Part shown: in pieces, positions 34,401 to 46,370 of the stretch | How positions within the stretch are numbered: position 1 is the stretch's first letter | Layout: each line of letters opens with the position of its first letter | Assembly: GCA_020746105.1 (NCBI GenBank) | Contig: CM036636.1 | Location: 3,410,001 to 3,474,000 of the forward strand | Length of the DNA stretch: 64,000 nucleotides | Direction of reading: 5' to 3' | From: Trogon surrucura | Lineage: Eukaryota > Chordata > Aves > Trogoniformes > Trogonidae | Translations under genes and position numbers: made by a program | The notes under the pieces: generated by a model | What the model saw: the letters and a program-made list of their open reading frames with translations, nothing else | Told to the model about the DNA's origin: nothing | The model's database searches: none

Positions 34401-35479
34401 CTGGGCTGGTGTGCTGCCATCCCTGGCAATTCTTTGTTGATAATGGACTCCGTCGCCTTTAAAGTCTCTGTTTCTGCAATTATTGGAAATGTCACGGATG
34501 GTAACTGACCGACAGAGTAAAGACAACCAACTGTTTTGGAGGAGTGCAGTGTTTCAGCCACATTTTGCTTTGCCATTTTCATATAGCATCTGTCTTGCTC
34601 AGGAGCGTGTCCTGGTTTAACTCTCTGCTCGGCAGCAGCGGTGCTGGCCCTGCATTAGGCACTAGGCATAGCCCTTTTTATTCTCCTTAGTATGACCGAA
34701 TATTTCCCTTTAGCTATTTCATTTTTTACAAAGAAACTTTTTATCTGTAGCCACATGTGCAAAACTCTCAAATGGGCTGTTTCAAATCTAGTCAAGGTCA
34801 TTGAAAAAAAAGATATTTTTAAAGTGGCTAGGGCTCTTAAAAGTCCTTTTGGATTCCCCCAAAGCAAAAAAAAAGCAGCATTTACCCTGTAAGCCATATA
34901 GATCAAGGACTCAAGTATCTTTCAACATCCTAAAACCCGTGCAGACTTTAAACTGGTATTCCCAGCTCATTCGCTAAAAGAAGAGGAGGAAAATGAAATG
35001 AACTGAAAGCTTTTGCCTTGAGGTCTGGTGCAATAGGCCTTCTGAAGTCTGGAATCAGAATTGTTTCAATCTATGTAAATATCGGGAAATTAAATTCCAT
35101 ATGTCCCATGCCAGATGCTCCCAGCTGCTGCTGCTGTGTGGGGAACGGTAAGTAGACAGTTTAGTTTTGTCAGGAAGTGGGGGGGAGGAAAAAATAAATA
35201 AATTAGAAAGGGTGGGAGGGGGCAGATTGTCGTTTTGAGGCCGGGAGGGTAATGTGCACAAGTGCCCCTGCCAGTGAGCCGACAGGCCAAATCGCCGGAC
35301 AGTTGTCAGTGCCGGGTGAGGCTAAAAACTGGAAGACGCCAGCGAGAACGTCACAGGACTTGGCATTAGAGCTTGTCTCTGGTGTGTGTTGTTTATTTCA
35401 AAGCGTATAGAAATTGCGTGCATGTGGGGAACCATCAGGTTTGTGCTGTGAGAGGTTCGAGTGGGTAAATCCAACTTTG
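31493..35479. other. Unique intergenic sequence, no gene seen
   Basis: AT-rich with no supportable exon chain. The longest open frame is 169 codons on the minus strand (33748-34257), with no recognised similarity. A short G/A-rich stretch near 35178-35222 is low complexity. Confidence 0.5.
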
Positions 35480-35803
35480 TGGTAGCCTGGGAAGAACAGC
35501 CCCGAGCAGGCACAGGCCAGGGGCTGCACCAGCCGCTTGTCTGCGTCCCCCGGCTCTCCCCCTGTGCGGGGCCGTACCCGGCCGCTGCCTCTGCTCGTCC
35601 CCCCGGCCCCAGCCTTTTGGCCGGGCCGTGCTTGTGCCTCGCGGCAGGCTCGCGCCTCCATTTAATCGGGTTGTTATTTATATCGCCGGCCTCACGCTGT
35701 GGAAGGGGAAAGCGGAGCGACGCAACCACAATTTTAAATGACCTGTTCTTAAAAAAGCGCACACGCCCTAATGAAACTAGAGATTTAGGAATCCTCGTGG
35801 AAA

Positions 35804-35813
35804 CTAAAAATAG
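35804..35813 (+). promoter_or_regulatory. MEF2-like site
   Basis: 'ctaaaaatag' fits the MEF2 consensus YTAWWWWTAR exactly. A second match, 'ttaaatatag', occurs near 36178-36187 within the same island. Binding is unproven. Confidence 0.3.
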
Positions 35814-35960
35814 GCAGTGCCCCTCTCGCGTCCGCAGGGATCCTTCGCCGGGCTCCCGTGCCCCGGCCCAGCCCAGCGGGTGCGAGAGCCGCCAGCCTGG
35901 CCCGCTCCTGCCTCACTCGTTCCCTTTTCATTTGTTATTTTTCTTTTTTTTTTTCTCTAG

Positions 35961-36128
35961 CGTGGTGACAAGTAGAACGGTCTCCAAAATAGAGTGGCCC
36001 TGTGGCTTGCCCCGACGTCGCTGCGGACGTTCAGTAAACACGAGGGAAGCCGGAGCCCCGTGGCTGGGGCGCGGGAGGGAGCGGGCGAGGAGGGCCGAGC
36101 GGTTACTCAGCATTTACTGTCTGAGAAG
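35961..36128 (+). other. Exon-like segment in the CpG island
   Basis: The segment is preceded by a long pyrimidine tract ending 'tttctctag' (35952-35960) and followed by 'aag|gtgaga' (36126-36134), close to vertebrate 3' and 5' splice consensus. It is 168 bp long and open in one frame, part of a 223-codon open stretch (35461-36132). The translated product is arginine-rich with no recognised domain, so if real this is more likely a non-coding or 5' untranslated exon. Chance occurrence is quite possible. Confidence 0.2.
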
Positions 36129-36780
36129 GTGAGAGTTACTGTGGAAAAACCCTGCAGCTTTATTGTTCTAACCTTTATTTAAATATAGAATCTATAACTC
36201 GTTTTTCCACAGAATTTAAAATAGCGGGTTTTCTGCTCGCAACCACCCCGTCCAACTTCTGAGGTATCACATACTTATGTATTATTTTATGGAGCTGACA
36301 GAAGGGGGGAGTCTAGGGGGAAAAAATAGCTGAAAGAGCCAACGGCAGCGTGTGGAATAAACCCGTGTGTGTGTGTGTGTCTCGGGAGGAAGGTTGGCTG
36401 CCACGAGCCTGCCAAAACCTGCGCTTGCTTTTATGTTCTCCCGCCGTCCTCCTCCCGCAGCTGCCGGCACGAGGGGCTCGGGGCTGCCAACCAACCCACC
36501 ACTGCCCCACGCAGCGCCCGCCAGAGGGGCTCGGGAAGGGCGCCCTCGCCCCCTCCGTCCTGCCTGAAAGAATTACTTGTAAGCTTCGCCAGGGGAGGCA
36601 TATCATTAGGAGTGATATTTTCTAGCAGCAGGCCTGGAAAAAGAAGTGTGTGGGGGAAGAGGGTATCAAATAAGCGAGGTGGTTTCCTCGGAGCTGTGGT
36701 CGGGCTGCTCCGTGCTGGGGTTTGCCCAGTTTCGGGACGCAGGTCCTCCCGCGATGCTGCCCACCCGAGGCAGGCAGCAA

Positions 36781-39700
36781 TGTTTTCGTTCCTGGTATGG
36801 CAGAGGAATCCCTCACGACATCCGTTCTTGCTCACCCTTTGTTTCCTTTTAGCCTGTTTTTAATACTTTCCTGAAGACTCGTGCCATAGAGTGCAAGGCA
36901 GAGAAGCCCTGATGAGATACCGCCCTTATTCTCCTCTTGTATCAAGGCAGCCAGGGTGTGCGTGTGGAGGTGCCCACAGAATCTCACTTACCCTCATGTA
37001 TCTTTTCTGCTGGTGCTTCCCTCCCCTCTCTCTGTCGCGTGCTTTCCTGTTGATGTCGGATTTAATTCTTAGTTTTATGTGGTTTGGAAAGGTTGACGTT
37101 TTGATTATCTGATGGCTGACCGAAAGTTGTCTGTCTCCCACGCTTGGTAAATGGGAGTGCAGAACTCGGAAGGTGTTTGAAAATTATGGCTGAAAGATAC
37201 GGGGCCAGGAAGTGTGAAATATAAACGTGAGCTATCAAAAGGTGTTAACCAGATCAAAATGGAATGAAGGTGGTGGGTTGGGTGTGCGTCCGTCTCTTCA
37301 GAGTGGGTTTCGGAAAGCAAGGTGTGTTTGTGGGGGAAAGCGGCACTGTCTTTGTTTGGAAAAGGAAACGTTTAAGATTGAGTTGGTTATCTCAAGGTGA
37401 AACTGTAGCGTGCACAGGGCGTGAGGAAGTTTTCTTTCCAGAGTTTGACAAGATCTCTCCACTGATTTTTCCCGAGCAAGTGTTCCGTAGCCAACCAGGC
37501 GGACATGAGTGCTGATCCCTCCTCTCCACCCGGTGTTTTACACAATAGTGGTTGTCTTGGTGTAAAATCACAAACGCATTTTTTAAATTTATTTTTTCAC
37601 CCAGATGAGGTAAAGTTACTGGTCCTCTGCTAGTCCTTTTGATGAGTCAAGTTGAGATACAGGATTGTTCGTGTTTACTGTTCATTCACAACTTGTATTG
37701 CATAGTAAGACACTAAAATCTCTTTGATGCTCCCAGAACAAATGTCCGAACTTTTTCAAATAATGACTGCAGCAGCACGTTAATCAGTGACTTAGCCAGT
37801 ATGTTCTGGTACAAGTTCTCAGGTTGATCACTATTTGTTATGAAAGTATAAAATAAAGCTAAGAGAGTATCATGTGTGTTGTCATGGACAACATACAAAT
37901 AGTAAATAAAAGACAACTGCGAAGGATCTAAATGGAACAGAAAGTGCAGAGATGTAGGAATGGGTTTGAAAGATTTTTGAAGATCTCTACCTCTGTTTCC
38001 TCTGCTGCTCTCCAATATGGCATCTAAGGTATTCACAGGAAAAAGCGACTTTTATGGGGAGTCCCTGTGTGAGCATAAGTTGCTCATAATGAGAGTGTCT
38101 TTCTGACTGATGTCTCCAAATGTGTGGAATGCTAATTGACGGTTTTTCAAATTCTGTAATCACATGGGATTTGGGTTTCCTTTGAAGTCTTTAGTGAAAG
38201 TTCAAGTTGTTTTTTATTTACCATAATTTATTTACCTGCTTTTAACTGCGAAAAAAAGGGCACTTCTACCATGATGTCAGGGGGCCAGCCTTCCTCTCTG
38301 CTTCCCTCCCACAATGTGACCATTATATCAACATATGGCAAACATTTCTCCTATTCTGTGTTTACTCCCAGCAGTAAAAAAATCAGTAAAAAGCCAAGGG
38401 CCTTCCATAGAGAGAGAAAAACTCAGCTACAGCCTTCAGGACGGGAAAAGCAAATACGCTTTTAACAAGAAAGTTATTGGGACATTGCTAAATGTTTCCA
38501 AGAAATAAAATAACAAAGGAGCTTGTATCCAAGAGGAGTCACATATCTTAAGAAAGTATAAGCATCATGGAAAAAAATCCTGAAGGATTATTATTGAAAG
38601 GTTAGCTGAAATTAAAAGCACGTTTATGCAGCCAAAGGAGTTTTGGAGCTTTAATTCATTAGCTCGGGTTTCATCTACCAGGATTCCGCCCCCGGCACGT
38701 GTAATAAGATTAGTTCATTAATCGTTGAGTCCTTGGGAATTAACATACTGGAGGTACTTTTCTCCCCTTCTGAAAAGTCTCCCTGGATATATAAACGTAG
38801 CAGCGATTTTGTTGAATGTGGGATCAGAGCTGGTCGTGCCAGGTTTGGCTTGAGAATGACTGAAACCTATAAACAAGTGAACAGTGGGAGAAATGTATTA
38901 AGAAAAAAAACACCCTTGTTTTGTGTTTTAGAGTTGTACTGTAATGTTTGGCTGATTGCATACAGAAATCCAATGTATTGGCTCTTAAAAAAAAAAGAGA
39001 AGAAATATAGAGTAGTTTGTTTTACTGAACAGTTTCCCTGGGAACTGCTCCCTGCCCGCCATCCCGTTAGAAGAGGGAAGAGGAAGGGTCAGCTGGGCAC
39101 GCGTGCGGCGTGGAGCTGTGCACGACCTTGGCGCCAGGCGTGGGCAGAGCGATGCCAAATCATTTTTGCCTCCCAGAGAGAAGTGCTTTAATCATTTGTG
39201 GAAGGGACAGCAGCGCTGTCCTGGGGCAAGGCTGGCCTTGCTCACAAAGCGGGACAGGCAGTCTAGTTGTTCCTACAGCGGATATGTCACGGTAGGTGGA
39301 GGTCAGTGACATGGGAAGGATTTTGGGACTCTTGTCTTGCCTTCCCTCACTCAGCCTAAACAAGGTCAAGGGAAGATGAGGCCAAATCCTCTTCACTGAC
39401 CGAATGGGAAAGAACCACCTTTGTAATAAGGTCTTCTAAAAATCCTTTGGGTCGTGCGCCCATTTACATTGTGCCATGTTGTTGTGCAATTTAAGCAGAT
39501 TAAAAACACATTTAACAAAGTGCAAGGAAGGAAATGCCCTGATCTCAAGTGGCAAGGGTCAGAAGTGACATGAATGATTAGGTGTGTTATTGGGTATTTT
39601 GATATGCCGTTGCTTAGTTCTGAGGTTCTTTAGGAGTTTTGAAACAGGGAACGTAAGACATGAGGCACTGGACTCGTGGGAGTTTTACCTGCCAGAGGAT

Positions 39701-41084
39701 ATTCGGCTTTCTTTTTCTTGTAATTTCTGAATCCATTTCTTTTCTTCTCTCTGCAATCAAATACAAGCTATTTTGTAACAGAGGCATATTTCACTTTTGG
39801 AGCTATAGGAGAACATTCCTGACACTGGCAAAGGAGACCGGGGCAGGATGATTTACGAGTAGAAGATTAAAAAGAGTTAAACATGGCTGCTTGGTTTAAA
39901 ATGACTAAGTAGGTATATGATAACTATCTTCAAACACATAAATACTAGAGAGAAACAGAAATGTCTAGTTTGAGCCAACAGAGGCAAACCTGTAGGCAGG
40001 GAAAGGCAAATAAGTAAAACTCAGGCTGAGTAGCAAGAGAGCGTTCCTCGTAGTGAGACCACTCTAAAAACCTCAAGGTACAACAATGCTCCACTTGTAA
40101 TAATGTCGTAAAAGTGTCCCAGGGCTACAAATATTGTGGAGTGCTGGGGATTTCCCATTTATTATGCCCAGGTGGGATTAAATAACCCAGGCAAAGGGAG
40201 GCTTCATTCAGTCATTAGCCCTTGCAAGGATCTGGAAGGAGTGCAGGAGCAAATCGGGTAAACCGCTCAGTGCCAATAAGTGGAGGGAGACGATGACCAA
40301 GGGAAGGGTGAATGTGAAATTATCCTATTTGTGCTCAAAGTGCGATCTGAATGGTGAATGCTCTTAATGAAAGCGTGGCTGCTTGAGTAACCCAATACAT
40401 CCATTACTATTTTGGGCTGTAATTGTAGCTAATAGAAGGAAATGGATTTATATTTTGCTAGAATGCATTATTTATCAGTAAGAGTTCGGGGATTCGTGCA
40501 GCATTGTGGTGAGAACTGCTTGATAAAGAAAGCCTAAACAGACCGAGCCGGCCATGCTGTATGCACCACTTTTTGGGTGTAAACCCCAAGTCCAGAATGA
40601 AACCAAAAGAGAGAATAGTTCTGTATTGACATTGTCAGGTCAGGTTTTGTAGAATAAAGGCAGCAAGAAATTCAATGTGAGGATGTAATGTCACTGTGGG
40701 ATATACAGCCTGTAAATTAGGTAGAGAGGGAGCAGGGAGAGGGCAGAATATCCCAAGTCTTCCTAAGTTAAGAGAGGGGGTCATGTGTAGAGAAGGACTG
40801 GAAAAAGTCAGTGATTGCAGGGACAACTTCCAAATCTGCTGAGCTGATGACTGAGCCTTCCTAAGATTGTAAGGACCCAGGGGACATCCAGTTTCCTGGA
40901 GCAAAATGCTGCCTGTACTTTGTTTCCTTAGGAGAGAAATTTTGTCACCACAAGATAAGCTTACTACAGTCCCAACAGGGTGAATCCTGCAGGATTTTAA
41001 TTCTATGACATCCACTTGCCAGAGAGGGAGCAGTCTAGGGCTACAAATAATGGAGTCACATAGGAAAGAAACACAATAAATGCG
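36781..41084. other. Unique sequence with candidate conserved elements, no gene seen
   Basis: No exon was supported. Two AT-rich, homeodomain-site-rich stretches (38640-38740 and 40120-40500) look like conserved noncoding elements by texture only. The 152-codon open frame at 38733-39191 has no recognised content. Minor simple repeats are short GT runs near 36366-36380 and A runs near 38989-38996. Confidence 0.5.
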
Positions 41085-41275
41085 GTTTTCAGGAAACATT
41101 ACAAGTGAAGGGCACTGAAATAGCCACTGCTGTGCGATGGTGGAACCCAGTTCAGGGCTTTTTTGAAGCAGTCTGGACAAAATCCTAGGAAACATCTTTG
41201 AAGACAAACCTGCTCTGGCAAGGAAATGAGCTGGATGATCTAACAGGGCTTCTCCACCTCCAGCTCTGATGACCT
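41085..41275 (+). repeat. Degenerate CR1-like LINE 3' end
   Basis: 'ttttgaagcagtctggacaa' (around 41160), 'tgaagacaaacctgctctgg' and 'gagctggatgatctaacagg' followed by 'gcttctccacctccagctctgatg' parts resemble the CR1 3' end order ('caagaagaggctggacaaa', 'ggttggactagatgatct', 'ggtcccttccagccctatgat'). Strongly decayed. The longest open frame of the window (293 codons, minus strand, 40635-41516) runs antisense across it and is best read as chance. Confidence 0.42.
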
Positions 41276-43261
41276 GAGCAGAGCTGCCCAGGAGAAGAGC
41301 TGAAGCCCTGCTGCCTGAATCACTGCAGCGCCCGGGTCGGACCCGCAGCCCCTTACGCTCACGACAGGCGTCTCCCAGCTCTGCCCACACCGGTGGGACG
41401 ACTGTGTCTGGAATTCTTCCCTTCGTAAGAAGCTGTTGCACAACTTGGCCCTTCGGTTGGGAAGTGAGCCATCCTAATGAACAGTTAACCATGAACATCC
41501 TAGACGCAATTTGCACACACGATCGTTGCTATTTTATCACCCGTACGTGCATTTTTGTGGCTGCTGCTTCTTTCGAAAACTGAAGATAACAAAGCAAGCT
41601 ATTTTGTATTTTGTTTTTCTTAGTAATTTATGAGTAATGGGGTAAATCTTGGAATCCCTACCCAGGGATTTTCACTTTGTGTTACCCAAGCCTTCTGTTT
41701 ATTCATGTTTTGTAACAGAAATAAAAAGTATTTCCTTTTAGCCCAAGGCACCTAATCAGAATTAGGCCTGGAGCAGAATATTTCGCATTCTTGCGTCCCA
41801 GGACTACCTTGATGTGGAGTTATCTTTTGTCAACTGTAGATTGAATATTCAATTACACTACTCTTTTTTTAGAAAGGTATTTTAGGGCCTATCTGATCAA
41901 CCGATACTGAATACAGCTATTCTCTGCGCCGCATTTCGTGGATGTGGGTCTTCTTACAAGTTCATTAGCTGAAAGTTGATAGCTGAAGAAGAATTTGGTT
42001 TGGAAACTGCCTCCTTGAGGGACTGGGTGCCACTCGTCTCTGTATAAGCTGTGCAGCAGTCTGCTCCGGTCTGGCACGGGTTACGGGTCTCAGCCCTTCG
42101 CTGAGCTCAGACTAGCAATTCATGCTTTTAGTCCCTGGTTTACGCAGCATCTGCTGCTCACAGTCACCGTATCTCCTCCTCTGCAGACCAGTGAGCACTA
42201 TGATGCTTACAAGAAGCTGTGATTTATGTACAAAATCAAAGGTGTTTTGAAACAGCATCTAATTTGCAGTTGCTTGAAATAACAGTCTCGTCCTTATGTC
42301 TCCAGTGGGCGAAGATGAGTGACTTGGAGGGAGACAGATGTCAAATCAAGGCAGAATGTGTTCTGGATGCTTTTCAGTCCAAGCCTCGTTATCAAAGCCA
42401 AACTGAATTGTAGAGCTTTTCTGCAAGTACAGTAATAAGCAGCTTTATTTAAATGTAATTACTTTAACTGAAAATATCCTAATGTGAGTTTTCTTGTTCT
42501 GTCTGGTGTTTGGAAAAGTCTCCATAGCTTTGAGTCACCTATTTTGAATTTTTAAAAGGTTTATGTCTAGTTACAGTACAGACAGATTATTACACATCAA
42601 GGTCTTAGTCATCTTGTTCTGCTCTTGCGTCCTGGTGTGCTTATTCATTTTGGTTTATCTGAAGAGGGAGGGAGGGAGCCTGGAGGGAGTGGGAAGGGTA
42701 CACAGATTGAAGGAAAGTTCCCACTTAGGTTCAAAAACAGTTGGGCTTTACTAAGATTATTTTTATTTCATTGACTTACTCTAAATAGTGATACAATTGA
42801 GAAGGAATGAGAAGTCTAGAAGAACACTGTTTTTTCTAATACGGCTTTCTGAGCTGTGCACTGAGAATCCCATTGAGTTGTAACATCAGATCTCACCCCT
42901 CCAAATAGCTCTTATATTTACAGTGCATTATTTGCTTTATTTTTATACAAAGGGATTGCTTGTTCCTTTTTATTATCGTTATTTTCCCTTTGGCGTTCCT
43001 GTGCCTGTAACACGCTCAGAGAGCTGGGTCGTTACAGTAGTGCTTGGCAGACCCTGTGAGTAACTGAGCAAAACTTCCAATCCCTTGACCTTTGGTTTTC
43101 CAAAATTAAAATCTGCAGCAGAAGTGTGTACGTTAGGCTTAGTGCCTAAATATCCAGGCTGATGCTGCCGGGCTTGGGCTGCAGCGAACCTCGTTCTTCG
43201 TCGCTTGTGCTCCCCACCCTTCCTGTCTGAGCCGTGATCTGTTCAGCTACGCAAGAGATTT
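41276..43261. other. Unique intergenic sequence, no gene seen
   Basis: Nothing gene-like. A possible MIR-like scrap lies near 43060-43110 ('cttttggttttccaaaatta' type wording) but is too weak to annotate. Confidence 0.55.
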
Positions 43262-43365
43262 TGAATCAGGACTCCTGAACCTCCTCCCGACCCCGCGCAG
43301 GACTCTCTGTACAGCGTGAGTCACTTCGCCAGTCAGCACAGTTTGGCCTCGTTTTGCTTCAGTAT
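43262..43365 (+). repeat. MIR-like SINE, head and core
   Basis: 'tgaatcaggactcctgaacc', a gap of decayed sequence, 'aggactctctgtacagcgtg', 'agtcacttcgcc' and 'cacagtttggcctc' follow the order of the reptile/bird MIR-type SINE ('gtcaggactcctgggttc', 'gactctctgtgtgacc', 'caagtcacttcacc', 'tgtgcctcagttt', from memory). Old and non-functional. Confidence 0.45.
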
Positions 43366-46290
43366 TGGGCAAATTACATCACTGGGCTGCTGACGGGACA
43401 GCTGTGGTCTCTGGGTCTTCCTGACCTGGTGAGAGCAGCAGTGGGGTGACGTGGAGGTGACGCTGCTCAGCACAGACCAGCGTCCCCGGGGCAGCCCATG
43501 TACCTGCATGGCTCCCTGTGCCTTTGTCTTCAGGCAGTGGCAAAATTAGGACATGTGGGGGAAAAAAAAAAAAGGTTATTAAACAAAACTAATGTGGCAG
43601 GAGAACTTCTATGAGCTGAATTAATGATGCTATAAGGCAGAAAAGCACTGGCCAAGTACAAGGGTAGGCATAGGAAAATGGGGAAGGACACATCTGTAAA
43701 TTAATATGAGGAAAGGAAGCAAATTTCCTTTTAGCCTGTCCTGAACACAGCCCTCTGTTCGCCTGTTGCTTTTACCAACAGGGAAGTCGGCTTTTTAAAT
43801 CTCTCTCCGGCTGCACAGGTGGCAGTGTAAGTAGCATAAAACAGAACTTGTCAAATCCAGGAATCTGGCTTGTGGAGAGCAAATCCCAGAAAGAGCTAAA
43901 AAAAAAACCCCCTCAACCCCAAAACAAAACAAAAACACGATACCTAAACCAGACTTCCACTTCTGGGATCAGATCAAAACAATAAAAAGCCCAGAAAGAT
44001 TAAACTAAGCTCAACTCAAATTAGTTTATTGTGTTGCATGTTTCTCGAGGCAAAAGAGTTTACTTTGGAATTAAAGCGCTCCCAGAAAACACAGCCCTCG
44101 ACTGGACATTGGGCGTGCTAATAGCTTGCAGAGGAGTTCAGGGAAGTTGACTCTAAAAACCAGATGGGTGTCGAGAGGCACCGTCGAGGTCTCCGCATTC
44201 CTCTCGGCGTATCGACATCGGGTTGTTGTGCTGAGGTGGTCAGAAACTGTGCAGCTGCTCGACTCCGCTGCTTAAACAGTGCTGCGCCCGCACGGCCGCC
44301 GAGCGCCCCGTAGAGCCCCATGTCCCGCCGAACGCCGGCTCTGCCGGGGACCCGTCCTGCTGCACACAGTGGGAGGGGGTGGAGGAGAAGGAAAGGCTCT
44401 TTAGGGGGCTGGAAAACCTGCTTCAGGAAAGCTTCGATGAAGTGCTCGGGGTGGTTCTGTCGAGGAGTATCTGCCTCCATCGCTTCTTGTGGCTTTGAGA
44501 CCGTTGTGTGAGAATTCCCCCAGAAGATTTCTGCTGTGGCATTGTGTTGGTAGCATTTTGTAACGTTTTGGCAGGCAGGATCCTGGCCGCAAATAATTAG
44601 CGCAGAGGTGGCATGAAATTGAAAAATGAATTGTAAAAATATTTGCTTTTAAACTTTCAGTAAGGGCTTTGGTGTCGAGTTTGGGAGTAGTTCCTGTTCT
44701 AGTCCAACTGGGTTGAAGTTCTTGGGTTTTTCTGGTTCATTCATGAGAGAAAGGTGTTTCTTCTTTCTGGGCGTGTCTCCAGGCGTTCTTTACTGAGCGG
44801 GGAAAACATGGGATGCCGTGATAGGAAGGGGTCACTGTGAGAACCCGCTGTGCGCTGGTCCCCCAAGGAGGCTGCCGTGTTCTCGCCAGACCTGGCGCGA
44901 GGGGGGCTTGTGAGCCTGTGACAAGCTCGTGTCAATGATGCTTCCAGGTGGAAGTGAAGCCAAGGGTGAAACATTTGGAAACTGCAGCCCCAGTGACCCT
45001 CTTCCTCAGCAGCAGAGAGTGCAACTTCCCCGTTACTCTGAGGACTGGTAGAGGAATGGAGATACCGACAGTCTTAAGGTTCTGTTTTATTTACGTATTT
45101 TTCAGGCTGCAGTCTTGGCAGTAGGAAAATGCCAATGGCTATTTGTGCAAGAGCCACTAAGCTCCCTCCCATAGCATCAGTGGGCTGCCTGCCCTGGAAG
45201 GGCTTTTATTTCAAGGTCTTCTCCTGAGGACCAGAGATTGCTGTGTTGAGATTAGGGATGGAGTCTCTCAGCTGGAAGCAGCATGCTGAGAGCTTCCCAG
45301 TCTGACTAACTGGGAGGACTGGGACATGACGGATGCGAATGCAAGGACACTGTGGAGAGCAGGAAGAGTGGCTGAGGTGGAGAACTGGTGGTTCTTTTAT
45401 TCTACTTCTACTGGCCTAACTCCAAGCTCCTCCTTTCCCCCATAATATCACCCAAGGTACGCCTCTGGTCCGTTTGGAGAAGGCACAGGCAGGATTACAA
45501 GGCTCTCTGGGATCAAATACGAGAGCAGCTGTGAGGCTCTGACACCGCTTCCTAGGTGCCCGTGGGGACAGCTCTCCCTGCTCCAGCTTCTCCAGGTGCA
45601 GGGGGGGCTGGGCAGGTGCCTGGGCTGGCTGGCAGCTAGAAGGAAGGTGTAAGCAGCAGGGGCCAAACGCCGCGTTTCTGAGGAGTGGCTCAGAGTCTGA
45701 GGACAAGGTGTCAGAGCTTGAGGAAAGGACAAGCCCAGTTTTCCTTAGTTTATTTTCACATTTGACCTTTTGGTTAAGGAGTGCAGTCAGTCCAGTCTCT
45801 TCCAGCATAAAGGAAAGGCACTGAATTTAATGGGTGACTGGCAGTGGAAGGTTGTATTTTTGGACTGGGGAATGTATGCTGAGGGAACCTATTCATTAGC
45901 TTTCCTAATATTCTGAGTATTAGTTGCTGCTACTGGTTTATGATTCTGGCTTCGTGTGAACGGTGTTTTTGCGCAGCTCTCGGCTTTGATGGCCTTGGAT
46001 GTGTTCCCTAACAGCAACTCCTGAGGTATGGTAAACCGAGGTGGAACTAGCACATGATAAATAGAATCACCTGATGCTGCTCTGGCCTCGTATGCCCTTG
46101 ACTCTGCAGTCAGTTGAGGTGTGATATGGGATTTTCCCCAGCGCTACATCTTTGTTATTTTATTCAGAGTTTGAGGCAAGAGGAGGAAAACTTAGTTGGT
46201 TTTGTTTGTGGTTTTTGTCTTTGTTTTGTTTTTTCTGAAGGTCTCTCTTGAAATAACACTTAAGAGTCGAAAGAGCTGTTAGTAGCTACA
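43366..46290. other. Unique sequence with a CpG patch, no gene seen
   Basis: No gene supported. The CpG-rich patch at 44161-44340 is listed separately. Poly-A and AC-rich runs occur near 43561-43573 and 43898-43937. Minus-strand open frames of 120-130 codons around 44118-44480 and 45416-45808 follow local GC content and lack other support. Confidence 0.5.
44161..44340. promoter_or_regulatory. CpG-rich patch
   Basis: I count 21 CpG dinucleotides in 180 bp, including the dense 44281-44340 block. The sequence on either side returns to CpG-poor. No flanking exon or core promoter motif is evident. It may be a small CpG island or an orphan regulatory element. Confidence 0.45.
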
Positions 46291-46370
46291 GTGGGGATTA
46301 TTAAACCCAGTTTCACAGATGAGTGGTGACTGTCAAGGATGGATGCATGGTTAAATCCTCTCTAAACCAC
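46291..46370 (-). repeat. MIR-like fragment
   Basis: 'attattaaacccagtttcac' + 'agatgagtgg' and then 'ggttaaatcctctctaaacc' + 'acagc' resemble the reverse complement of the MIR core/tail (amniote phrase 'attatccccattttacagatgagg', 'gaggttaaatgacttgccc'). Weak but ordered. Confidence 0.38.

Larger units (their letters stand above)
35480..36780. promoter_or_regulatory. CpG-island-like cluster, possible promoter
   Basis: CpG density is high in two blocks separated by AT-rich, possibly conserved DNA. I count 19 CpG in 35521-35700 and 14 CpG in 36001-36120, with further CpG-rich sequence at about 35825-35900 and 36430-36780. Bird genomes are CpG-depleted outside such islands, and islands usually mark promoters or developmental regulatory elements. 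No TATA box, initiator or coding exon can be fixed from sequence, so direction and product are unknown. It is the strongest candidate for a transcription start in the window. Confidence 0.6.

Noticed and set aside
40635-41516. 293-codon minus-strand open frame as a gene
   Set aside because: It crosses a degenerate CR1-like 3' end in antisense, has no recognisable domain and no supporting splice or promoter signals.
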